A stretch of 64,000 nucleotides of DNA from Pelomyxa schiedti (taxonomy: Eukaryota > Evosea > Pelobiontida > Pelomyxidae). The first letter of the stretch is position 1. Every line of letters begins with the position of its first letter. The stretch lies in contig JAHLWZ010000751.1 of NCBI GenBank assembly GCA_020536535.1, forward strand, positions 62,001 through 126,000, read 5' to 3'. Below the pieces are notes generated by a model. The model made no database searches. It was not told the origin of the DNA and saw only the letters and a program-made list of their open reading frames with translations. Positions 24,701-36,159 of this stretch are shown here, piece by piece. A program made the position numbers and the translations under genes.

Positions 24701-25999
24701 GTCTGTGATCTCCAAGCAACTCTATTCTGGCCACCATTACCGTTTGCTGCAAACCAGAGCTGGCATGATAATCTGGCAAGTCTGTTGAGAGATCCACACC
24801 ATTGGAAGGCATCCAATCATTTCAGCACTCAGGTATTCTCTCTTTGTTGTAATTTGAGGACTGATCTCCAATGCAGCATGTCGGCCCTGCATGACAGCCA
24901 TGCATTCTTTATCTCTGGCAACGCGGGCAATAACAAGCTGCACACTTCAAGGTCCAATTGCACTGAAGTCCCAAAGAAGCCCACAAGCTCACAAGTCCTT
25001 TCTGAACAAACAGACACTGAGAGATCTGTGACTGGAATTAATTTAAACATTAAGATTCCAACATACCTGCAAGTCACACCAATTCACTGTAAATTCGGCC
25101 CTCACGCAAATTTCAACCAATTACGGCACAACTGTAACCTGCATTTGGCACTAGAACTATCATTGGCGCACTATCCACTATCCATGTCAAGTAATTGCAC
25201 TGCAATGGCATTAGCATTCATAAACGAGAGTACGCAATTACCTGACAACTGGCAGGTCATCCGACTTTCTGAGGCATCATTCTGTTTGCTTGTTCAAAGG
25301 GCACAATGGATGAGGACAGAGCAGCAGTCATAGCCCCAGAAGCTGTGACAAAACCAGAGTTCACATTAGAGTTTGGACATGAAGTAACATTGAGGAAGAA
25401 GCACAAGGGGTAGCACCAGAATTCCCAATAGATGCAGATCTTGGCACAAACTGAGTGTATACACAGGGGTGGTGTCTGCATAATGTAAGATGTAATGTTT
25501 GATATATAACTACTTCTTTATTGGTTGAGCCTCTTGGCCTTCCTGGCCTTCTTGGCTGTGACTGTGACTGTGCCTGTGCCAAAGCCATAGCTTGGCTTTC
25601 TAATTGCTGTATTTGATTCCATTAGATTGGAGAGAAGGAGTGTGGTAGTTTATTTATTAGGAAGGAGGAATAATAGGTTTGGTATTGAGAAGGGTGGAAG
25701 GGGTGTAATACACAGTTGTTGTGCCGGGGTTCCTCTTGTGGGCTCCGGTGTTGTCTGACAGTGTCCTGCATAAGTTTATTATTATTATATGCAACATCCA
25801 GCTGCCCCCAATGGACATTGCTTACAACTTCCAAGTTGAAGTGACGAGCACCATATCAACTTTCCAATAACAAATTTTTGTGGCGAATGTTGGCTGACAA
25901 CTTTTCCATTTGGCTGAAATAATCAACGGACCGGAACGCTGTCGTTTTCGTTATCGTGGCCCCGGGTCGGGGTCTGGAATTTTTTTTGTATTCAGCCAT
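24701..25999 (-). CDS. Candidate AT-hook protein (exon structure unresolved)
   Basis: The only recognisable element is an AT-hook core in QPRRPGRPRGSTNK at about 25555-25515 on the minus strand, preceded by a Gln/Ala-rich stretch (AMALAQAQSQSQ). AT-hooks bind the minor groove of AT-rich DNA in chromatin and transcription proteins. A plausible first exon starts at ATG 25999 (MAEYKKNSRPRPGATITKT). Donors and acceptors occur at several places (a tgcag acceptor near 25772, atacag near 25605, gtcacag near 25345), with Ser/Ala-rich coding between them (SGAMTAALSSSIVP). I could not trace a single clean reading frame through to a stop, so this may be a real intron-rich gene, a decayed gene or a remnant of a mobile element. 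Confidence 0.35.
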
Positions 26000-26297
26000 T
26001 TGACTGATTACCACAACACAACACAGTTGTGTTGTCACACCGTTGCAAACTGGCTTCCTGACTTGGAGTAGCTGTGATGACTTACTATGGCTGACAACCT
26101 CTCCACATTTCTTCAAGTCTGATGAGTACACGCAACAACACCACTGACAAAACAAACAACAAAACAAAACAAGAAAAGAAATTTGTGTTTTGAGGGCCAA
26201 CGATGCGCCGAGTGCTGATGTGCAGATGTGCGAAGACACTGAATGGTTTGACTGCCGGCTTGTTCAGCAAACAATCCTCTCTTTATCAACCAACTGC

Positions 26298-26849
26298 TCA
26301 GTCCTCCTTCTTCATCCTGCCAATGACCACCACCTCCACGGCGTCGCGCACCGCGTTGGTTGCTTTCTGCCTCTTCACCTTCCAGAACGCGCTGACCATG
26401 TTGGCGTCGCCGGCGAAGTCGAGCTTCTCCGCGACCAGCCTGGCCGCAGCTGCCCGCTCGTCCTCCGACATCCTGCCGAGCTCCGCGGCGGCCGACACGT
26501 CCGGCGGAGACGGCAGTAGGTACGCAAGCACCCCCGTTGTTGCCATCGACAGCATGATCACGAACAGGGCCTTGGACACCCCTGAGAAAATGCTGCTCAC
26601 CATGAAGACAAACGAGAACGCTCCTATCCAGAACCACTTTCTGTTGGTGCCAACAACAGTGTTAGTTAGTGGATTTCAAGGTTGTGTTGACCACGCAGCT
26701 AACGAAAGAGGGGAAAAAAAAAAAATACATAAAGCAGCACACTTAGAGGGTCGGCGGCAGAGGTAGGCATCGAGGGAACAGAATTTGTCCAACTCCAGGG
26801 CGAGTTCCAACAACTGTTCCTTTGTTGCAGCACCTTTCAGCAGGGACAT
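26298..26849 (-). CDS. Small membrane protein of unknown function
   Basis: About 155 residues in two exons. Exon 1 starts at ATG 26849 with an acidic amphipathic helix (TKEQLLELALELDKFCSLD). A ~110-base intron joins RRPSK to KWFWIGAFSFVFMVSS. Two hydrophobic segments follow (WIGAFSFVFMVSSIFSG and ALFVIMLSMATTGVLAYLL), then a charged helical tail (EDERAAAARLVAEKLDFAG) and a C-terminal VVVIGRMKKED. The hairpin-like membrane region with soluble ends on one side suggests an organelle membrane protein, but no family is recognised. The coding part is GC-rich with strong codon bias, unlike the AT-rich flanks. Confidence 0.6.
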
Positions 26850-26970
26850 TTTTGATGAAATTTGTTTAAGAGATATTAGATCACTGAGATGACTCGTAAA
26901 AGAAAAAAATATTTTTGTACAGCTTAGACTGTGTTGGTGCTAGATTTTTACACTGGATGGTTGTGTACTG

Positions 26971-28928
26971 TCACTCAATGTTGGTGTAATTGCCCAAAAC
27001 TTGTTCCATGGTGACAAAGGCTTCCTGCATGAAATCAGAAAAGTTCCAGTACAACAAAACCATACAGAAAAGAAGGCCTCATCTATTGAGTGAGCAGCAT
27101 AGTGATGGAGGTATGCCCGCGTTTCAAACATTTGCAGTGCTTTCTCAATTGTGCTTGAGAGGATCGGTATAACAGCTTGAGAGTTACTTTGATAAAAACT
27201 TAGGCTTTCAAAAAAAAAAGAAGAAAGAGCTCACGGATACCTTAATAATGCCGCGGACTTGTCGCACCCGCCTAAGGGCCAGTTGTGACCTGCAACCAAG
27301 AGCGGGTTTGTGTTCCATGAAGGATAGAGGATTTTTTGCTCCAGAGATTGGGGGTCCGCAGATGCCAGATTTCCACCTCGTAAAAACTTGAGAGTTAGAT
27401 AGAAATAACCCTCATTGAGGATAGTGCTTACTAGCATATTTGCCACTGATTTGGTAAACTTTCTAACCACTGGCCCTGAGACAGGATTAGCATAAAAGGA
27501 AAGTGCCTTCACTCAGACCTGGTCCAGATGGAAGTTGAAAAGACCAGTCCATCGATTCATCCATATGGGCATTTACAATTAGCATCTGCCTTAGGTACTT
27601 GAGGAGTGATGGCCAACTGTGGGAGGAAAAAGCCAAGCTGTCTTCTGGAATCTGAGGTTTTTTAGAGAGCCCATGTGAAAATATTTTTCTACCTGTGGGA
27701 TGGCTTTCATATTTAATAATTTGTACGATGGGTTACAGCACAAATGGGAAACAGGGTCAATTACGCTTCGAACTCTATCAGACAGGGACAGTCCTCCCAT
27801 CGGTACTGCTACACAACTGTTGAGCTCTGTAAGTATTTCTTGGGGACTGTGGAGTCTGGGGACAACTGAAAGCTTGGTAAAAGTACGTTGGCAATGTGTC
27901 TGGAGATCACTCTATTTATGTCTTGAAAAGTCACTTGATCAATCCTTAGAAGTTTAGTACAAATATCGTGCATGTGATCATTTTCAACCATCAGAACTGC
28001 GTCAGCATCCTGTCAGATTAATCACTTATAAAGCAGAAAAAGGAATAGAAACACTTGTATCATGTGTGCCAAAGACAGACAGGCATTGTAATTTTGCACG
28101 ATAACTTCTCCTGAAGAGTAAGGCCAAACCACAGTGTTCACAAGAGTGGACTTCGGATAGGAATCTCTCAGTTGCTCTGTAATATAGGATCCCACACCAG
28201 ACCCTGTTCCTCCAGCAAGGGATCCAAGAACCACAACACCTCCGGGAAGGTCCATAGACTCGTGTTCCCTTGTTGTGTAAGTGTAAAAGGCAATACCAAA
28301 TAAGAGCACAGAGAAACAGAGCACAAAAACTCGGAAGGGAAAAGGGATAAATAAAAGTGGGAAAAAAACTTAAGATTTGTAGCATACCTCCTGATGATGT
28401 TCTCAGTATTTGACCACACGATTGGGCCCATGTGGTTTCGCCCAAATGCCCAATTGTTTGCAGCCCCACTCTGAAGAGAGTAGCAATTCCTTGGGTTGTA
28501 GTCCCATGTAGGCGATCTCCTTGCTGTATCTAGTGCACAAGCAATCACCTTTGGCTCTGTGTCAATTAGAACTGCCCTTGCCCTCATTCTGCCACCCTAT
28601 TGGTGCAACCCACAGTCAAACATAGGCCAAATGCTATTGAATTCTATTCTCTTAATTTTGAGACACGAAAAATATCTTGTGATAGTTCATGGTTTTTTTG
28701 GTGCAATGTATTGTGGGAGTGCGATTTGTGCAATATATTCGGTGACTGCGGCACCTTGAATTAGGGGAAGCCAACCTTGGCTGCCGTTTCGACGAAGAAG
28801 GACGACATCACGTCCGCGAGGAAATCCGCGTCGCCGCTCGCCACTGCCTCCCCTGCCAATGTGCCAAACATCTCGGGGCCAAGTTGGTTCCCGCATTGGC
28901 CCACCTGCACCGTGACGACCTGGCGCAT
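26971..28928 (-). CDS. TUBD1: Delta-tubulin
   Basis: Tubulin of basal bodies and centrioles, needed for stable triplet microtubules. The start ATG 28928 gives MRQVVTVQVGQCGNQLG, the GTP-binding T1 loop. Later blocks, in order: ARAVLIDTEPKVI, NNWAFGRNHMGP, the tubulin signature GSLAGGTGSGVGSYI, VVWPYSSGEVIVQNYNACLS and the delta-type CTKLLRIDQVTFQDINRVIS, which aligns with CAKLMNIKQISFSDINQVL of animal delta-tubulin. The C-terminal helix region has ETRAYLHHYAAHSIDEAF and ends EAFVTMEQVLGNYTNIE; stop TGA at 26971-26973. About nine introns. Distinguished from alpha, beta and gamma forms by the WPYSSGEVIVQNYN segment. It shares a 249-base divergent promoter with the helicase gene. Confidence 0.92.
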
Positions 28929-29177
28929 CACCACTGTTTTGGATTCTGCGATTAGTGTCAGGAGCCGGTCGGGAAGTGTGTACCAGACTGAGGGAGACCT
29001 AGGTTCAGAGAACTCAAAGAGTTTCTTGTTGGATCCCGGGGTTCGGGACTTTCCGTCGGACTCCTGGGGAACAACCCAGGTCAGCCAACAGATCCGAAAG
29101 GGAAACAAAAATATTCCTGTGTAAGCCGAACCAATCGCTTTTTTTTATTGGGATAGAGCAACACCCACAACCAGGGG
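28929..29177. promoter_or_regulatory. Divergent promoter region (delta-tubulin / HELQ-like helicase)
   Basis: 249 bases between the two start codons must hold both promoters and 5' UTRs. No TATA-like consensus stands out. Confidence 0.4.
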
Positions 29178-30055
29178 ATGTGCAGCCCCCCCTCCAAGAT
29201 ACAAAAGCTCAACTCACAGACCGAGTTCCGCACCCCCCTGTGCCTCCTCGAGGAGCTCGACCTCCTCCCCTCCGACGATCCCACTGGCTGCGCCCAACCA
29301 CCCACCCCACTGCCGCCGCCACCAAGCAACAACAACGGCAGTAACAGCACCAGCCCATCTTCGTCCTCTTCCTCGTCCTCGTCCTCGTCCTCACCCCCCT
29401 CTTCCTCCACGACCACCACCACAACCACGACCACTACCAGCACTAGTGCCACATCCACCTCTACGACTTGTCACTCCAGCAAGTCACCTGGGGCCGCCAC
29501 CAGCCCAACAAAGTCTACCTCTCCGTCGTCGTCGTCCCTGTCAGTATCCCGCGCGTCTGCCGCCGTTCACCGCCACGGCGCGAGCCAGCGCAACCACCCT
29601 CACAAATCTCACACACACTCCCAGCCAAAGCCAACCCCAATGCCAACGCCAATGCCGATGCCAAAGCAGCCAGAAGAGGCGCCGGAACAACAGCATGATC
29701 ATGATGCCAACAACGAGCACGGGCAAGAACATGACCGGGAGAATCACGAGCAGCTGCAGGCACCGCTGCTGTTGCCTGTGCAGCCATTGGTTCCTATTCG
29801 GATGTCTAGTGCTAGCTCGATTACTCCCACACCAGCGCCGAGGGCGGCGCACCAACACAGCCCAGTTTCCGCGGTGGTTAGCTCGCAACCTCAGTCTCAG
29901 AGCCGCAGCCACCAGCACCTGCACCAACACACTCACCAGCACTCGAGCCACACTCACTCACAGCCGCGCTTGCAATTGCAGGTGCAGACACGGCCGCAAC
30001 CACAAGCGGAGAAACATGGGGGACCCAATAAAGAACGGGAGCCTCCGCCACCGCC

Positions 30056-30091
<36 letters not shown>

Positions 30092-33000
30092 AGAGCTAAA
30101 GCACCATCAACAAGAAGCTCAGCCACCTCACGGGAACAATAAGCAGAGTGCCGTGTCGAAGGCGGCGATGCCGCTGTTGTGTGTGCCGTCGGCTGCTGGC
30201 GAGACCCAGCCTCCGGAATTGCCTGGGTTGGGTCCACTCAAGACATTGCCTGATGTGGTCCAAACACCTGTGGTGGTGACTGCAGACGAAAAGCCAGCTT
30301 CTTCTGATGTGGAACGTGTGGCAACAAGTTTCACTTTTGCACCTAAATTCTCTCCTTCCACGAAGCACGTCAAACAAGTGCAACAAGGGAAAAACCAGCC
30401 ACCGAAGGGCTTGCAGACAGGTGAGGAACTGAACAGAGTCAAGCCGTCAAATACGGACCGCATACAAGGCCCACAACAGCACCAATTACAACACGAAAGC
30501 ATTCCCGTTTTTGACTTAGACTCGAGCATGGACACTTCTACACCAACAAAGGATATTACTGTTACAGATGCACCCATACACGCAACAACCAGCTCACCTG
30601 CAAAGGACGTTGTTGTGACTGATTCTAGCCCAAGCTCTACCAACAGTTCACCCCGGCACAGTCCCCCTCCTTTGCAAGCCAAGACTTCTCCTTTGAAAAT
30701 ATCTTCCCCTGTTAGACACACTTTCCTCGTTCCCACAAGCCCAGAATCAAGCAGAGAATCCCCACCCAAGACAAGTTCCATTATAGGTCTATATTACACT
30801 ATCCACAAAAAAAAAGCTTACCCCTACACATTTCAGAGCCAAAAAAGCTAGTAGAGGGAACAATGGCACAGTGTGTCCTTGACTGGGGACTTCCAAAAAT
30901 TGTTACCGAGGTGTACTTATCTAGAGGAATTTCGAAATTGCACCCTTGGCAGTGGGAGTGCCTCAGCACATGTGGTCTCCAGAATGGGTCTAGTTTGGTA
31001 TTCTCACTTCCAACTTCAAGTGGGAAAACATTGGTGGCTGAATTGGCATTGATAAGATCCCTTCTTTCTGGTAAAAAAAAGGTAAATTAGAATATTTAAA
31101 TGTAATACCGACCTTCGTCATTTTAGGCTTTGTTGGTTCTTCCTTTCATAAGTATTGTTCAAGAGAAGGCCCGTTCATTTACTCTTTTTGGAGAGAAGCT
31201 CGGTTTCTCAGTTGAAGCTTACTTTCATAATCATGGAATGATACCCCTACCTCCTGCAACCATGCTTGCCATTGCCACAATGGAAAAAGCGAATCTCGTT
31301 GTGAATGACCTTATTGGCAGTGGCCGTCTGAGAGAATTGGGGTGTGTGGTGATTGATGAAGTTCATATGGTGGGTGAGAAGGATAGGGGATGGCAACTTG
31401 AGCTCCTTCTTTCAAAATTATTATTTGTTGGTGGGGGCAACATACAATTAGTCGCAATGAGTGCCACAATCTCCAATATTGAAGCACTTGGGCAATGGAT
31501 GTGTGCAAAAACTTTCACCCGCGATTTCAGACCTGTTGAGTTGAAAGAATATGTTGTTGCTGATCAAAATGTGTATGACACATCTGGCACATGTCTAAGA
31601 GCGTTACCCCCGGGAGACCGTAAGCCTCGTGATATTCCCTTCCCTGAATGATTCCCTTCAGGCATCTTTGAGTTGTGCTTGGAAGTTCCTACAGAATGTT
31701 CACTGATAGTTTTCTGCCCCACCCGAGAATTGACAAGGAAATGTGCCATTGACATTTCAAAAAAACTTGAGTCCTCAAATGAACTCCCTTCAAAAGATAC
31801 CCACTCTACCAATCCCAGTGCGCAAGTGTCAAACACCACAAAAACTACAGCAAGCACTACAATTGGAACCAAGGTAGCAACAGAAGATCCTCGCCAAGTT
31901 TTACTTAGAAATTTGGATGCTGTATCAGATGGTAACTTAGACAGAGTACTTAAACGTTCAGTTCCTTTTGGCGTGGCGTATCACAATTCAAGTAAGTGAG
32001 CCAAAATGCTCAGGGTTTGAGACTTAAAGGAATCACGACAGACCTCACCACGGAGGAACGGGAGCTTATTGAGGATGCCTACCATCAAAAAGTGATACGG
32101 ATCCTTGCAAGCACCTCCACTCTAGCTGCTGGTGTCAATCTTCCAGCAAGACGTGTTATTCTTCAATCCCCTCTTGTTGGGAGAGATTTGATGTCACCTA
32201 AGTATTATCGCCAAATGTCCGGTACCTCCTCTGTTTCAGTATATTTTTATATACTGTTCTTACCTTCTCTCCCTTTCATCTACTACCAACAAGAATATAG
32301 GAAGAGCAGGGAGAGCTGGCCTAGACGCCTTTGGAGAGTGCTTTCTACTGACCACTGAGAAAGATAAAGAGAAGGCTTTCCAGCTTACTCACGCACCTAT
32401 GCCTTTCCTGAAGAGTTGTATTTTGGATGAAGCAGATTGTTGTGCCGTGCACCGCATGACTCTAGAGGGCATATGCGGTGGCTATGCCTGCACACTTCCT
32501 GGTATTTTCCTCTTTTTTTGGTACTTTCGCTTTCTGAAACTATCTATTAGATTTAATAGCCTTTCTTAAATGCACACTGCTTGCTGTGCATTTTAACCCA
32601 GAAAAGTTGACCAGTTTAGCCGAAAACGCTCTTGCTTACCTCAAAAAAAATGAGTTCCTATTGGAAGAACCTTTGGGTGACACTGATGTTAAAAGGTTGG
32701 CTTTTTTTCTTTACAGAGCGGCTCAGTATTTTTAACAGATACAAACCGTCGAACTTGGGGAATGCAACATATCATTCTAGTTTTACAGATCCCGAAGTTT
32801 CTATCTATTCCCGTTTGTAGTTAAATTAACTTCCAACAGGCCAAGTTAGTCAACTCGGAATTGCAAAGAGCTAGAGAAGGCTTAGTTTTAGTTGACGAAT
32901 TGCACATGTGTTATCTGGTTACACCTCTGTTTGATCTAGCTCCTCCCAACTGGAATCATTTCTACAATAAAGTGTGGACTGGAGTGAAACTCGAACAGGT

Positions 33001-33778
33001 ACATTCACCGGAACCATTACATTTTAAAGTTGACTATCTATTGGTAGAAAAAGATAGCTTTGAAGTTGGGGATCAGTGATGCGTTCCTCATCTCCAAGTG
33101 CGGCGGATTTGTAACCAAGGACGGAGCCAGAGATCGTGTCGCTTGTAGATTGTAAGTTTACTCCCAAGAGTCTAGTCTAGCTCTACCATGATATGAACAA
33201 CAAAAAAACTCACAGCACAGGTACCATGCACTTGCTCTGCTAGACCTGACTCATGAAGTGTCTCTTCAAGAAGTTTCTACACGCTTTGGGATGACACGAG
33301 CAACTCTGGAGGGCTTAATGCAAAACTCTGCTGCATTTGCCGGAAGCATGGTACAATTTTGCAAGCATGCCGGATTTTGGGACTTGGAAGCCCTGCTATC
33401 GTGCTATTTGAAGCGGCTGAACTTTGGTGTAAAGCCGGAACTTATTCCCCTAACAGGTGGCTCCATCACAGCTTTTACGTTTTACCTAACCACCTCTCTA
33501 GATATCAACGGAGTCGGGCGTTCTCGTGCAAGAGCATTATGGGAGGCAGGTTATCGTTCCGTTAAGGCTATATCAATGGCAAATGCTGCAGATCTGCAAA
33601 GAAGTGTAAAGTACCTTGGCCCATACCCTGCTGCTTCTGCAAATATGGTTTCACTGAAATTAATTTGGAGTGTGCATAACCCAATGCTTAGATAATACGA
33701 AGTGCAACTGAGGTATTGAGGCAACAAGCAGAAAAACTGAGGCAAGAAGCTGAGGCTCTGTTGACGGGCTTCCCGTGA
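29178..33778 (+). CDS. HELQ: HELQ-like superfamily 2 DNA helicase with long low-complexity N-terminus
   Basis: 3'-5' DNA helicase of the HELQ/POLQ group, acting in replication-fork and cross-link repair. The first ~540 residues are Ser/Thr/Pro/Gln-rich, with SSSS/TTTT runs, a His-rich part and an EQ repeat at 30058-30093. The intron at about 30787-30833 splices this head in frame onto EPKKLVEGTMAQCVLDWGLP and the helicase core. Motifs: KLHPWQWECL (Q-motif region), LPTSSGKTLVAEL (I), VVIDEVHMVG (II, DEVH), AMSATISN (III), AAGVNLPARRVIL (V), QMSGRAGRAGLDAFGECFL (VI, across an intron). The winged-helix/ratchet part follows, and a helix-hairpin-helix DINGVGRSRARALWEAGYR, typical of HELQ. The end is a helix EKLRQEAEALLTGFP, stop TGA at 33776-33778. 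No polymerase domain follows, so HELQ rather than POLQ. Confidence 0.9.
30058..30093 (+). repeat. Hexamer repeat (GAGCAG)n coding a Glu-Gln tract
   Basis: About six tandem copies of gagcag in the N-terminal low-complexity part of the helicase gene, encoding alternating Glu-Gln. Probably length-polymorphic; it lies in the predicted disordered head, not in the helicase core. Confidence 0.85.
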
Positions 33779-33868
33779 AAATTATGAAATGTATTTATGT
33801 GTGTAAATAATAGAAAACCCAAGGAAAGACTCAAAAGAGGGCTTTTTTTTTTGTGGTTGATCTGGTTA

Positions 33869-35840
33869 CTACAGTGGTATTACTACCGGTTTCATTTCCA
33901 TTTGGCGCTTTGCCTCTAGAATTCGTATTTTCTCTTCCACCTCTATGATTAGAAGTTAAAAAGGGAACACAGAAACAAAAAACCAAAAAAACGAAAGAAA
34001 AATCTTCTACACACCAGGTGGCAAAGGTTGCCCTTCTGGAACACTTTCTCTAGCACTTTTGATTTCCTTATCTATTTGCTTGATCCTCCTGTAAGGCCAC
34101 TTTCTTGATTTGTTCACAACAGCAGCAAAGTGCTTGCTGAGCGTGGTGTTCTTCATCCCAAGCCTTGCTGCTGCCTCCTTCTGTGGTAGGCACAGGTACT
34201 CTGTGATATCAACATATCTGCGGCCGGAAGCTTGTGAGTGAGAAGGATGCCGTCTTGGTCGTGATGAAGTGGTAGTGCTACTGGTAGTTGTTAGGGCTAA
34301 TTCTTCCTGTTGGGTGTGTGTAAGTGGGACAAGTCAGACAACAAACAGAACTTACCCCTGGGTTGGAACCATGGTTGGGGGAGTGACTGGGAGAGTACTC
34401 AATGAGAGCCTCAGATTCTTGCTCTGAGTCTTCGTCCTCGGAAGAAACAGAGGAATTTGAAGAGTGGCCTGGTGAAGACATCATCATGCTACCACGGAAC
34501 AATGGGGAACTAGCTTTCGCTGTCGTTGGGCTGCTCATTGAGGGCGAATTGCTGGTTGCATTATCACTTGCTGCCGAAGAGGAGGTGGTTGTGGTTGTAA
34601 AGAAGTGAGGTGGGGAAGGTGGGAGGAATTGATTTGAATCAGTCATCCTATCTGAGGAATGTTGCTGGCAGAGGATCGATGGACTCAATTGTTGTGCGGG
34701 AGGAGATGGTGCTATTGTCCGATTCTGATGTTGTTGTTGGAAAGAAGCTGAGGATGAAGGTGAATGACACCGGGTTAAAAACGGTGGCGATGGGGAACTG
34801 CAGACAGGAAATGATCTCTGTGAACTACTAGTATGTACAGAACTCTGTGTGGGGTAGGGTGTAGCAGATGAACCTCTGCGAAGAAGAGAAAGAAGTGCGT
34901 GCAGCTGAGGGAAGTTTACTTCCACTTGGTGTGCACAATCTATCCCAGAGGAAAGAACAGGGCCCTGAACGGACTGAACAGGAATTGTAGGACCAGGAGT
35001 TGGAGATTGGTTTGTGTAGCAAGTGTGAGCATCATACCCGGTGGTATTAGTAACAGAATTGTCTCCGTGAGGAATTCTCTGCTGTGTAACGTGTTGTGGA
35101 TCCCGCCCCGGGGATAGAGGAGTTAGTTGAGTGTGTGAACTCTGACCCATATCAAAGCAGGAAGCCGCGGAACATGAAACCGTAGGAGAACCACTAGTTA
35201 ATCTGACCGGTGATCCAGAAAGAGTTCTGAGAGGAATCAGTTGAGGAGGTACACCACCCCGAGGTGACACAGAAGCCATCATGGGACTCCCAGGCACGTG
35301 AATTTGGTTCTGCAGCAAGTGCTGCTGCTGCTGCGGCTGTCTATTTGAGCAGGCAGAATCCATCGAAGCCGGAAGTGTCAGCGAGGGCATAAGCAAGGGG
35401 TAAGAGTCAATTTGGCAGGGGGACAAAGACGAGGGAGAGGAAGACGAGGGGGAGCCTCTGCAGGGGGAGGCAGACGGGGCTGCGGCGGAGGCGGAGGCGG
35501 ACGCGGTGTTGTGCAATGCATTTGTGGCCTCCAGGCTGTCCTTGAGCCTGGCGAGCTGGGGAAGCAGCCCCGGGGGCAGGGACCGCGGGTCGACGTTGAA
35601 CTGGACCAGGCCGTTGATGGCACTCTGCAGGGCGGTCAGGGTCTCGCGGCTCAGCAGTTGCTCATCGGAGGAACTCCGCTCGAAAATCCTGCAAAGTTGC
35701 TCTATCTGTTGCTCCTCCTTGCTGTGCTGGATCAATTGCTGCAACACCCGTAAGAGCTCCTCGGGGTCTTGGGCCGGCGGCGGGCCGCTGGGAGGGACTG
35801 GGGGCCCCGAAACCGGGCAGGCCTCCTCGGCCTCGTGCAT
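33869..35840 (-). CDS. RWP-RK domain transcription factor
   Basis: Putative DNA-binding regulator. Start ATG 35840 (MHEAEEACPVSG). An N-terminal helical segment (EELLRVLQQLIQHSKEEQQIEQL, shown here only as a coiled-coil-like stretch) precedes ~400 residues of Ser/Pro/Gln/Thr-rich low complexity. A 49-base intron near 34355-34307 leads to the RWP-RK domain: LCLPQKEAAARLGMKNTTL, then NKSRKWPYRRIKQIDKEI. The canonical motif is RWPYRK; here it is KWPYRR, a conservative change seen outside plants. A final exon encodes a short coiled coil (EVEEKIRILEAKRQMEMK), stop at 33869-33871. Entamoeba and slime moulds also have RWP-RK genes, so this fits an amoebozoan. Target genes unknown. Confidence 0.85.
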
Positions 35841-36159
35841 CCCGCGCAGTGGGTGGTTTCTGACTGACTTTTCCGTTAGTTTTCTGATCAGCTGAGGTGA
35901 TTATTATTTAACAAATCATGGACTGGGGACGTTGTTTCTGGTTTTCTCGTTGTTAACTGTTGGATCGTCGAAATCGTTTAGGCAACGCCACCTGGTCCTA
36001 CCTTTCTTTTAAGTACGTTGTTGAAGTTGACCTCTTGTGAACGTCACTAACCACCACTCGGAATTGTCAAAAACGCGGGTGGCAGTGAACTTTCGTCCTC
36101 CCGCATTTCGCGTAAATGACCGTGTAAAGGGGAGGAAGGCGAAGGGAACTTTGTTTTGG
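35841..36159. other. Intergenic stretch between two minus-strand genes
   Basis: 319 bases upstream of the RWP-RK gene and downstream of the PARG stop. No domain-bearing frame seen. It presumably holds the RWP-RK promoter and the PARG 3' UTR. Confidence 0.4.

Noticed and set aside
24677-25333. 218-codon plus-strand open frame
   Set aside because: No domain, no plausible leader, and it overlaps the better-supported AT-hook locus on the other strand.
29081-30781. Long minus-strand open frames opposite the HELQ head
   Set aside because: Val/Ala/Arg-rich shadows of Thr/Ser/Pro codon runs; the plus strand splices into a clear helicase.
29178-33778. POLQ (polymerase theta) as the identity of the helicase
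   Set aside because: No family A polymerase domain follows; the gene ends soon after the helix-hairpin-helix region, as in HELQ.
35310-35345. CAG/CTG-type triplet run (poly-Gln) in the RWP-RK gene as an expanded repeat
   Set aside because: Only a handful of units; ordinary low-complexity coding.
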